A DNA stretch of 12,229 nucleotides, taken from NCBI GenBank assembly GCA_016210895.1, contig JACQTG010000247.1, positions 1 to 12,229 of the forward strand. The letters run 5' to 3'. The translations under genes and the position numbers were made by a program. This document shows positions 6,603 to 12,229 of this stretch, piece after piece. The DNA is from Acidobacteriota bacterium (GTDB lineage: Bacteria > Acidobacteriota > Terriglobia > Acidoferrales > 2-02-FULL-67-57). The notes beneath the pieces were generated by a model that saw only the letters and a program-made list of their open reading frames with translations, was not told the DNA's origin and made no database searches. How positions within the stretch are numbered: the first letter of the stretch is position 1; each line of letters begins with the position of its first letter.

Positions 6603-7412
6603 TTGCCTCGACGCAAGACTACGACAAAGCGGGCCAGGAGCCGTCACCCGGAGCCGCTCGCACAGCTCGAGGGGAAACGCCTCGGCCGCTACACACTCCG
6701 CCTGGCTGACGTTTCTCCGGGAAGCAAGTCCGGCTGGCTGTCGTTCCGGCTAGTGGTCACCGGCCCGAAGACACTGTTTTCTCCACCTGTGATCGAGGGC
6801 GTCTACAGCCCCGGGGGCCGGGGCGTTACGCCGTGGATTGAAATCATCGAGTACCACCCGCGACAGAACCCGGCTGAAGGGAAAGTAGACGAACTGGACT
6901 TGGCGGCAACGGCCCTTGACCGAGAACTCTTTCGCCACATGGGCGCACTGATTCCGCGCGGGGGACACCTGATGGTGGCCTGCGAAGGCCCCGAGCACGA
7001 GGCCACCTATCGCCTGCTGATGCGCCGCGTGCCGCCTGCCGTCACGCCGCTCGGCTACGTGCTGTTTGCCTCCGGCTTTCATTCCGTCAGGTTCTTTTAT
7101 CTCGCCGAAGGGGGCTGGGAAGGCCAGCAGAAGCTCTGGGCAGAAAAAGCGCGCGACACCGAGACCAAGCAACGCTGGCGGGAAACTCTCGCGCGCGACC
7201 TCCTACGCTTCCTGTGCGAGCCCGACAACGCTGCTTATGCCGCGCTGTGTGCCGCCCGGACGCTTCTGGTAATGACGCGACTGAAGCCCGCCGGCCCCTT
7301 TAGCGAACTGGTGGCCACAATACTCCGCGAGTGTGGGCCGCATGTGGGAACCGAGCCTCAGAGGCTCGTTGAATGCACGCGCCGGCTCTCGGCGCAACAC
7401 CCCGACCTCTAA
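6603..7412 (+). CDS. DUF1122-like protein of unknown function (TTG start)
   Basis: A 269-residue soluble protein with no signal peptide or membrane segment. The first 15 residues are strongly basic (MPRRKTTTKRARSRH). The conserved-looking core runs from about 60 to 185: GVYSPGGRGVTPWIEIIEY (66-84), LIPRGGHLMVACEG (116-129), then VPPAVTPLGYVLFASGF (143-159) and FYLAEGGWEGQQKLWAEK (165-182). From memory the last two segments resemble the DUF1122 family of archaea and bacteria (TPLG, GF, then YFPEGGxEGxxK), which has no established function. I could not confirm this by search. The C-terminal third is helical. It is divergent from tnaA and followed by a hairpin and the mscS promoter, so it probably forms its own transcription unit. 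Base composition matches its neighbours. Confidence 0.65.
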   Translation: MPRRKTTTKRARSRHPEPLAQLEGKRLGRYTLRLADVSPGSKSGWLSFRLVVTGPKTLFSPPVIEGVYSPGGRGVTPWIEIIEYHPRQNPAEGKVDELDLAATALDRELFRHMGALIPRGGHLMVACEGPEHEATYRLLMRRVPPAVTPLGYVLFASGFHSVRFFYLAEGGWEGQQKLWAEKARDTETKQRWRETLARDLLRFLCEPDNAAYAALCAARTLLVMTRLKPAGPFSELVATILRECGPHVGTEPQRLVECTRRLSAQHPDL

Positions 7413-7425
7413 CCGTGGCTGCCTT

Positions 7426-7455
7426 CCCGCCCGCTGGTTTTCTTTCCCGGGCGGG
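7426..7455 (+). terminator. GC-rich hairpin after the DUF1122-like gene (weak terminator candidate)
   Basis: CCCGCCCG (7426-7433) and CGGGCGGG (7448-7455) form a perfect 8-base stem with a 14-base T-rich loop, 13 bases after the stop codon. Only two T residues follow it, so it is not a classical intrinsic terminator. It abuts the mscS -35 box. Confidence 0.35.
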
Positions 7456-7484
7456 TTGGCAAGCCCGCAGCCAGCGACTAGAAT
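7456..7484 (+). promoter_or_regulatory. Sigma70-type promoter of the mscS operon
   Basis: TTGGCA at 7456-7461 and TAGAAT at 7479-7484 are separated by exactly 17 bases, 39 bases before the mscS ATG at 7524. Its -10 context (CTAGAATGG) recurs upstream of the gene at 12090. Confidence 0.65.
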
Positions 7485-7523
7485 GGGCGTGCACGCGCTT
7501 CACGCAATCAACAGGGGGGACTG

Positions 7524-8708
7524 ATGCCGGAAGAAGTCACGATCAAAAGCCTGCTGCCCACGCTGTTCTTCCTGGCCGGCGTTCTGGTCGTGACCTGGGT
7601 AGGGCTGTGGCTGGCCACGCGCGCCATTCGGCGCCTGGCGCAGCGCATGGGAGAGAAAGACCAGGAACATCTGGAGGAAATCGAGAATTGGGGTGGTCAA
7701 CTCATCCGCTTCGTTCGCTACACCATCGCAATTGTCACCGGGGTGGTCGCTATTCTCATCGTGCTGCGCGGGATGGGCATCCGCGGCTTCCCGCATCTGA
7801 GCTGGGAGCAAGTGGCAGGCTGGCTCGCAGGGCCGGGGCTGCGCATCCTGTTTGTCCTGGGCGGCGCGTTTGCCCTAAGCCGTACGTTGCACCTGCTGAT
7901 TGCGCGCCTGCCGGTGTTCGTGCTTCCGCGGGAAGGGCCGCTCGCCGAGCTGACCGAGCGGCGCAAGCGGGCGCAGACGATCGGGCGGCTGCTGCGCGGC
8001 GTGACCACCGTGCTGATCATGGGGATTGCGATTCTCATGGTTCTGCGCGAGTTCGGCGTCGATATCACGCCGATTCTGACCGGCGGCGCCATCGCCGGCT
8101 TGGCCGTCGGCTTCGGCGCCCAGAACCTGGTGCGCGACATCATCTCCGGCCTGTTTCTCATTCTCGAGGATCAGTTGCGCGTGGGTGATGTGGCCATCAT
8201 CAACGGCAAGGGCGGGCTGGTGGAGGCCATTCGCCTGCGCACCATCGTGCTGCGCGGACTCGACGGTACCGTGCATATCTTCGCCAACGGCGCCATCAAT
8301 GAGCTTTCCAACCTGACCAAGGACTTCTCCTACTATGTGATCGACATGGGGGTGGCCTACAAGGAAAATGTGGACCGCGTGATGAAGGTCCTGCAGGAGG
8401 TGGGCGACGGACTCCAGAAAGATCCCGTCTTCGCGGAGAAGATTCTGAGCCCCCTCGAAATTCTGGGCGTGGATGCCTTTGCCGATTCGGCCGTGGTGAT
8501 CAAGATTCGCATCAAGACCGTTCCGCTGCAGCAGTGGAATGTAGGCCGCGAGCTGCGCCGGCGCATCAAGAATGCCTTCGACGCGCAAGGCATCGAAATT
8601 CCCTATCCACACCTCTCGGTCTATTTCGGCGAAGCAAGCAAACCCTTCGCGGTGGAGTTGGCGGAGCAGTTCAGCACCCGCCGTCCCGCAGAAACACGCG
8701 CTCGCTAG
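7524..8708 (+). CDS. MscS-family mechanosensitive ion channel
   Basis: A 394-residue inner-membrane channel of the MscS (YggB) family, which opens under membrane tension to release solutes during osmotic downshock. Hydrophobic segments lie at about 9-31, 62-82, 105-130 and 157-177, followed by the pore-lining helix and beta domain start, GGAIAGLAVGFGAQNLVRDI (187-206), the family hallmark with small Gly/Ala residues packing the pore. The phrase LEDQLRVGD (214-222) and the beta domain to about 265 follow, then the cytoplasmic alpha/beta vestibule to about 370 (IEIPYPHLSVYFGE). Length is above the 286 residues of E. coli MscS because of about two extra N-terminal helices. The ATG has a GGGGGGA ribosome site. 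It leads a probable operon: the next gene starts 5 bases after the stop. A neutral or ion-selective role in the wider family cannot be excluded. Confidence 0.93.
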   Translation: MPEEVTIKSLLPTLFFLAGVLVVTWVGLWLATRAIRRLAQRMGEKDQEHLEEIENWGGQLIRFVRYTIAIVTGVVAILIVLRGMGIRGFPHLSWEQVAGWLAGPGLRILFVLGGAFALSRTLHLLIARLPVFVLPREGPLAELTERRKRAQTIGRLLRGVTTVLIMGIAILMVLREFGVDITPILTGGAIAGLAVGFGAQNLVRDIISGLFLILEDQLRVGDVAIINGKGGLVEAIRLRTIVLRGLDGTVHIFANGAINELSNLTKDFSYYVIDMGVAYKENVDRVMKVLQEVGDGLQKDPVFAEKILSPLEILGVDAFADSAVVIKIRIKTVPLQQWNVGRELRRRIKNAFDAQGIEIPYPHLSVYFGEASKPFAVELAEQFSTRRPAETRAR

Positions 8709-8713
8709 AAGGT

Positions 8714-9592
8714 ATGAAGAAACTACGACGTGCCAGCTTGGCGGTGCTTGTCAGCTTGCTCGCGAGTCTTGCGACCGCGCAAGAGGTCGAGTGGGCTGGC
8801 TTCCAGCCCGTCGTCGCCAACCCGCACAAGGGAGCTGTGCCAGAAGCCCGCGCGGTGCGCATCGTTTCCTTCAATGTACATTACGCCAGGGAGCCTCTGG
8901 AGCTTGCCGATGCGCTGCGTGCGAGCGATGCCGTCGCTGAAGCCGACGTTTTCCTGATCCAGGAAATCGAGGCTCACGATCACGAACCGGCCAGCCGTGC
9001 GGCCCAACTCGCCTCTGCCCTCAATCTCAACTACGTCTATGCGCCGGCGCGGGCCACCCACCCGGGCTGCACGCACGGCCTGGCCATCCTCAGCCGCTAC
9101 CCCCTGCGCGACGTCGAGGTCATTCCCCTGCCCCAGTTCGACCTACGCTTCAACACTCACCGCCGCATCGCGCTGGCTGCCACGCTCGATGTCGGCAGGG
9201 CGCCCGTGCGCTTCTACAACCTGCATCTGGACACACGCTTGAATCCGGCCGACCGCCAGGAGCAACTGCGGCCGGTCGTGGAGCGGGCGCGTGCCGACGC
9301 CGTTTCACGCGTGGTCATCGGCGGGGATTTCAACACCGTGCCTATCCGCTGGCTGGGTCGAGTTTTCCCGATCTTCTATTCGGACCAGGGCGAAGCCGTG
9401 GATGAGGTGATGCGCCAAGAGGGCTTCGAGACGAAGCTGAACGGTGCGGGTGCCACCCTCCGCCGGAGCTTTTTGCGCTTTCGCCTGGACACGATCTACA
9501 CGCGGGGGCTGGCGGTGCGCGCCTCCGGTTCGGCCGATGACGTCGAAGGCTCCGACCACCGGCCGGTGTGGATCGAAGTGGCCTGGCCGTGA
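8714..9592 (+). CDS. Exported endonuclease/exonuclease/phosphatase-family protein
   Basis: A 292-residue protein with a clear signal peptide (MKKLRR, hydrophobic core 8-20, likely cut after ATA at 20-22 before QE). The mature part has the motifs of the EEP (DNase I/sphingomyelinase/synaptojanin) fold in order: SFNVHY (Asn54), FLIQEIE (Glu84), YNLHLDTR (His171, Asp173), IGGDFNTVP (Asp205, Asn207), RLDTIY (Asp258) and the catalytic GSDHRPV (Asp281-His282). The set for divalent-metal phosphodiester or phosphoester cleavage is complete, so it is likely active, but substrate cannot be told: extracellular DNA, a lipid phosphate or an inositol phosphate are all possible. The start was set at ATG 8714 because of the signal peptide; AAGG lies only one base before it, so translation is probably coupled to the upstream mscS gene. 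Confidence 0.88.
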   Translation: MKKLRRASLAVLVSLLASLATAQEVEWAGFQPVVANPHKGAVPEARAVRIVSFNVHYAREPLELADALRASDAVAEADVFLIQEIEAHDHEPASRAAQLASALNLNYVYAPARATHPGCTHGLAILSRYPLRDVEVIPLPQFDLRFNTHRRIALAATLDVGRAPVRFYNLHLDTRLNPADRQEQLRPVVERARADAVSRVVIGGDFNTVPIRWLGRVFPIFYSDQGEAVDEVMRQEGFETKLNGAGATLRRSFLRFRLDTIYTRGLAVRASGSADDVEGSDHRPVWIEVAWP

Positions 9593-9599
9593 ACTGAAG

Positions 9600-10268
9600 G
9601 TGAATTCCCTGCCTTCTCTTTGCTTTCTCCGGCGCGCGCCGAAGGGGATCGCATCCGATCAGTCGTCGGCAGCGCTGGGGGTGCTCGGCGGAACGTTCAA
9701 CCCAGTCACCTGCGCCCATCTTGCCCTGGCGCAACAGGCGCTGCGCACCCTGAAGCTCGATGAAGTCCTCTTTGCCCTGCCCGAGCGCTTGCCGCACCGT
9801 GCACCCCGTGAAGCCAGCCTCGAACAGCGCTTGGCTATGCTGGCCGCTGCCCTCGAACCGTACCGGCAGTTTTCTCTCGCTGTCTGCAGCCACGGACTCT
9901 TTCTCGACATAGCCCGCGCCCTCGAGCCGCACTACCCGTCCGGCGTGCGCCTCTATTTCTTGATCGGGTCGGATGCGGCCGAGCGGATTCTCCTCTGGGA
10001 CTACCCAGATCGGGAAGCGGCACTCAAGGAAATGTTTGCACGATTCAGTCTGGTCATCGCGCGCCGCGCGGGTGAGCTGCGGCTGCCGTCAGATCCCCAC
10101 GTGGCGGCATTCTCCTCCCGGCTGCACACGCTGGAGATGCCGGCTGAGTACGAGAACCTTTCCGCCTCGCGCGTGCGGGCAGCCTGCCGGCAGGGGGAGT
10201 CGCTGGAAGAGATGGTGCCGCCGGTCGTGGCCGACTACATTCGCGAACAGAACCTCTACCAGCGCTAG
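9600..10268 (+). CDS. NadD-like nicotinate-nucleotide adenylyltransferase
   Basis: About 222 residues from the GTG at 9600, seven bases after the previous stop. A Rossmann nucleotidyltransferase: GVLGGTFNPVTCAH (27-40) is the ATP-binding signature, LYFLIGSDA (118-126) is the NadD-type second strand, and LSASRVR (187-193) is the (I/L)SxSxxR motif that binds the phosphates. The end, PPVVADYIREQNLY (207-220), is typical of NadD. NadD joins nicotinate mononucleotide with ATP to make deamido-NAD. The first motif departs from the usual GGTFDPxHxGH: Asn for Asp, Thr for the first His and Ala for Gly, with only His40 kept. It may be a divergent NadD or a paralogue with another substrate. The start is uncertain: the first 25 residues before the Rossmann strand are longer than usual, so a start further inside is possible. 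Last gene of the mscS operon. Confidence 0.75.
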   Translation: MNSLPSLCFLRRAPKGIASDQSSAALGVLGGTFNPVTCAHLALAQQALRTLKLDEVLFALPERLPHRAPREASLEQRLAMLAAALEPYRQFSLAVCSHGLFLDIARALEPHYPSGVRLYFLIGSDAAERILLWDYPDREAALKEMFARFSLVIARRAGELRLPSDPHVAAFSSRLHTLEMPAEYENLSASRVRAACRQGESLEEMVPPVVADYIREQNLYQR

Positions 10269-11962
10269 CGCACTTGGAGATCGAACGGCACCAGCGCCAG
10301 CACCGGATTCCGCACCAGCAAGGAATCGGAAACGTCAAACCATTTGCGGAGACCGGCGGCGGTTGGCGGGGTGGCTCGGACGCCAAACCACTCTTGAATC
10401 TCCTCCCAGGTGCTCCGGGGGCGTGGATAGATGATGTAGGTGACACCCTCCTGGGCGGGGATGTTCGCCAGCTCCTTGGCCAAGCTCACCGCACGGTCCA
10501 GGCCGCCCAGCTCGTCCACCAGCCCCAAGGCCTGGGCCTTGTCGCCGAGCCAGACGCGTCCTTTCCCGATCCGGTCGACTTCCTCCAGCGGGAGCTTGCG
10601 ACCCTCGGCCACGCCGGCCAGGAAGTTCTCGTAGATTTGCCGCATCAGTCGCTGAACGGTGGCCCGTTGGGTCGGGGTAAAATTTTCAAACGGGTACAGC
10701 AACGTCGAGTTCTCCGCGGTCAGCACTTGATCCTTGGTGATCCCCAGCAACTCGTAGAAGCCGCGCACATTCATCTTGCCAAAGACCACACCGATCGAGC
10801 CGGTGATCGTTCCCGGCTGGGCCACGATTTTGTTCGCCGACATCGCGATCCAGTAGCCACCTGAACCCGCCACATCTGACATCGAAACGATGACAGGCTT
10901 CTTCTCCCGCGCCAGTTCTACCTCGCGGCGAATGACCTCGGAGGCCGTGGCCGACCCCCCCGGGCTGTCCACCCGGAAGACAATCGCCTTGACTGAAGCA
11001 TCCTCCCGGGCGGCGCGTAGCGCGGCCCGCACCGTGTCCGAACCCATGGTTAGCCCGAGCAGCGGGTCGAAGCGGCTTCGCCCTAGGTCAATGGCACCGG
11101 TAGCGTGCACGATGGCGATGCGGTGCCGGCCAGCCCGCGCCGTGCGCGCCAGATACTCAGCGACGGAAATCGTGCGTGGTTCCGCGCGGCCGGTTTTCTC
11201 TTTCAGGACGTCGCGCAGTTGATCGGCGTAGAGCAGGTCGTCCACCAAGCCGGCTTCTTTGGCTTCCTCGGCGGCGTAAGGCCCTTTGCGGATCCGTTCC
11301 TCGACTCCGGCTGGCTGGAGCTGGCGCCCGGCGGCGATGCCGGCCACGAACTGCTGCGACCATCCCTGCAACAGGTCGCTCACCATTTCGCGATGGGCCG
11401 CTGTATACCGCTTCTCCGTCAAGAGGTTCTTGGCGGTTTTGTACTCGGCGATGTGGTAGAGGTCGGGATAGATGTGCAGCTTGTCGAGGGTGCTGCGCAG
11501 GAAGGTGCTGCTGGCCATCAGGCCCAGCAGCCCCAGGTGGCTGGTGGGCACTTGATAGATTTCCTGGCAGGCCGTGGCCAGATAGTACATGCGGTTGTCG
11601 GCATCTTCGAGGAAGGCGAGGGAGAATTTCCCGCTTTGGCCAAACTCCCCCAGCTTCGCGCGCAGCTCTTGCACTTTGGCCAGATTCATCGAGAAGGGCT
11701 GGATGCGCACCACGACCCCGGCGATCCGCGCGTCGGCGCGAGCGCGGTCGAGCGCCTCGAGCACGTCGCGCAACACCTGGACGTCGCCCATCCACATCCG
11801 CGCCTGGAGATTCGGCGGCGGCTCCTCGGCGACCTCGCCGCTCACAGTGATTTCCAACACCGTCTGCGACGGGATGCGGCGGCTCAGCTGGCTTCCTACC
11901 ACCGCCACCACCAGCAGTCCGAGCAGAACTAGGGCGACGACTCTTAAACGTTTCCTGGTCAT
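10265..11962 (-). CDS. sppA: Signal peptide peptidase SppA, 67K type
   Basis: A 565-residue membrane-anchored serine peptidase (E. coli SppA has 618) that degrades signal peptides left in the membrane. Residues 6-24 form the N-terminal transmembrane anchor. Two tandem ClpP-like domains follow: the N-terminal one (about 60-250) carries the general base in AEYKTAK (Lys175), the C-terminal one (about 280-500) carries the nucleophile in DVAGSGGYW (Ser367), with FRVDSPGGSATAS (329-341) and TITGSIGV (385-392) also characteristic. Both dyad residues are present, so it should be active. ATG 11962 was chosen because GGGGAGG lies six bases upstream; a GTG at 11977 would precede that ribosome site. The stop overlaps that of the NadD-like gene. 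Confidence 0.93.
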   Translation of the reverse strand: MTRKRLRVVALVLLGLLVVAVVGSQLSRRIPSQTVLEITVSGEVAEEPPPNLQARMWMGDVQVLRDVLEALDRARADARIAGVVVRIQPFSMNLAKVQELRAKLGEFGQSGKFSLAFLEDADNRMYYLATACQEIYQVPTSHLGLLGLMASSTFLRSTLDKLHIYPDLYHIAEYKTAKNLLTEKRYTAAHREMVSDLLQGWSQQFVAGIAAGRQLQPAGVEERIRKGPYAAEEAKEAGLVDDLLYADQLRDVLKEKTGRAEPRTISVAEYLARTARAGRHRIAIVHATGAIDLGRSRFDPLLGLTMGSDTVRAALRAAREDASVKAIVFRVDSPGGSATASEVIRREVELAREKKPVIVSMSDVAGSGGYWIAMSANKIVAQPGTITGSIGVVFGKMNVRGFYELLGITKDQVLTAENSTLLYPFENFTPTQRATVQRLMRQIYENFLAGVAEGRKLPLEEVDRIGKGRVWLGDKAQALGLVDELGGLDRAVSLAKELANIPAQEGVTYIIYPRPRSTWEEIQEWFGVRATPPTAAGLRKWFDVSDSLLVRNPVLALVPFDLQVR

Positions 11963-11989
11963 CGTAAACCTCCCCACGAGGTAAGCTTC

Positions 11990-12018
11990 ATCTTACTGCC
12001 GGCACAACCGCCAAGCAA
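11990..12018 (-). promoter_or_regulatory. Sigma70-type promoter of sppA
   Basis: On the minus strand TTGCTT (complement of 12013-12018) and TAAGAT (complement of 11990-11995) are spaced by exactly 17 bases, 27 bases before the sppA ATG. Confidence 0.55.
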
Positions 12019-12032
12019 CCGCGGCCCCTTTG

Positions 12033-12062
12033 CTGGCTTCCTACTCCCATCGGCGCTAGAAT
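12033..12062 (+). promoter_or_regulatory. Putative promoter of the Lrp/AsnC-domain gene
   Basis: TAGAAT at 12057-12062 is a good -10, identical in its CTAGAATGG context to the mscS promoter. The best -35 is a poor CTGGCT at 12033-12038 with an 18-base spacer. A GGGGGAGGG ribosome site follows at 12075-12083. Confidence 0.4.
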
Positions 12063-12089
12063 GGAGACACTCTTGGGGGAGGGCTGCTA

Positions 12090-12229
12090 ATGAAAGCATA
12101 CGTTCTCGTCAACGTCCGCGCCGGCAAGGCCCGGGATGTAGTCAAGAAAATCCACGGGATCTCGGCGGCGAAAGAGGTGCACCCCTGCTGGGGGCGCCCC
12201 GACGTCTTCACGTTCGTGGAGGTAAAGGA
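12090..12229 (+). CDS. Lrp/AsnC ligand-binding (RAM) domain protein, cut by window edge
   Basis: Only the first 46 codons are visible. MKAYVLVNVRAGKARDVVKK, then GISAAKEVHPCWGRPDVFTF, is the beta-alpha-beta start of the RAM (regulation of amino acid metabolism) domain of Lrp/AsnC regulators: the AYVLVNV strand, the helix, and the xVxxxxxxxGxxDVF turn. There is no helix-turn-helix before it, so it is the stand-alone form, which oligomerises and binds amino acids or modulates full-length Lrp proteins. Cys33-Trp34 replaces the usual small residues before Gly. The ATG lies six bases after a strong purine-rich ribosome site. Divergent from sppA. Confidence 0.8.
   Translation, partial: MKAYVLVNVRAGKARDVVKKIHGISAAKEVHPCWGRPDVFTFVEVK

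Noticed and set aside
1..12229. CRISPR arrays, tRNA or rRNA genes, insertion sequences, attachment sites
   Set aside because: No regularly spaced repeats, no cloverleaf-like segments, no transposase or integrase motifs and no flanking inverted repeats were seen on reading both strands.

Overview
The window is GC-rich and densely coded, with short leaders, several tail-to-tail gene pairs and sigma70-like promoters. A secreted tricorn-type peptidase with a Lys/Glu-rich linker, a 67K-type SppA, a tryptophanase and an archaeal-type family B polymerase cassette together suggest a bacterium of the Acidobacteriota or a similar lineage, probably from an environmental genome. That placement is an inference from gene content, not a measurement.

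Layout. Bases 1-1793 (minus) hold the N-terminal 597 residues of an exported tricorn protease homologue, whose catalytic half lies beyond the left edge. A 299-base divergent intergenic region (1794-2092) carries a strong promoter for the plus strand, with a perfect 14-base palindrome over its -35 box. It drives a compact three-gene cassette (2093-5204): a RecA/RadA-fold protein that has lost its ATPase motifs, a small helical protein beginning with a GRTxPTFR motif, and a family B DNA polymerase of the PolB2 type with altered exonuclease and polymerase motifs. A tryptophanase gene (minus, 5179-6531) converges on the polymerase gene and overlaps its end. It is divergent from a TTG-started gene (6603-7412) for a DUF1122-like protein of unknown function. 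Next comes a probable operon of a MscS-type mechanosensitive channel, an exported endonuclease/exonuclease/phosphatase-fold protein and a NadD-like nucleotidyltransferase (7524-10268). Its last gene shares a CTAG palindrome as stop codons with a convergent sppA (minus, 10265-11962). The right edge cuts a small Lrp/AsnC ligand-binding (RAM) domain protein.

The most interesting part is the polymerase cassette. A degenerate RecA-like protein, a small partner and a non-canonical polymerase in one transcription unit recall the bacterial ImuA-ImuB-DnaE2 translesion cassette, but built on an archaeal-type family B polymerase. The two metal-binding aspartates of the polymerase site appear to be kept, while the motif B Asn-Ser pair, the first Asp of the DTDS motif and the exonuclease Asp residues are replaced. 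The rest of the window is mostly housekeeping or envelope functions: proteolysis, osmotic release, NAD metabolism and amino acid breakdown.
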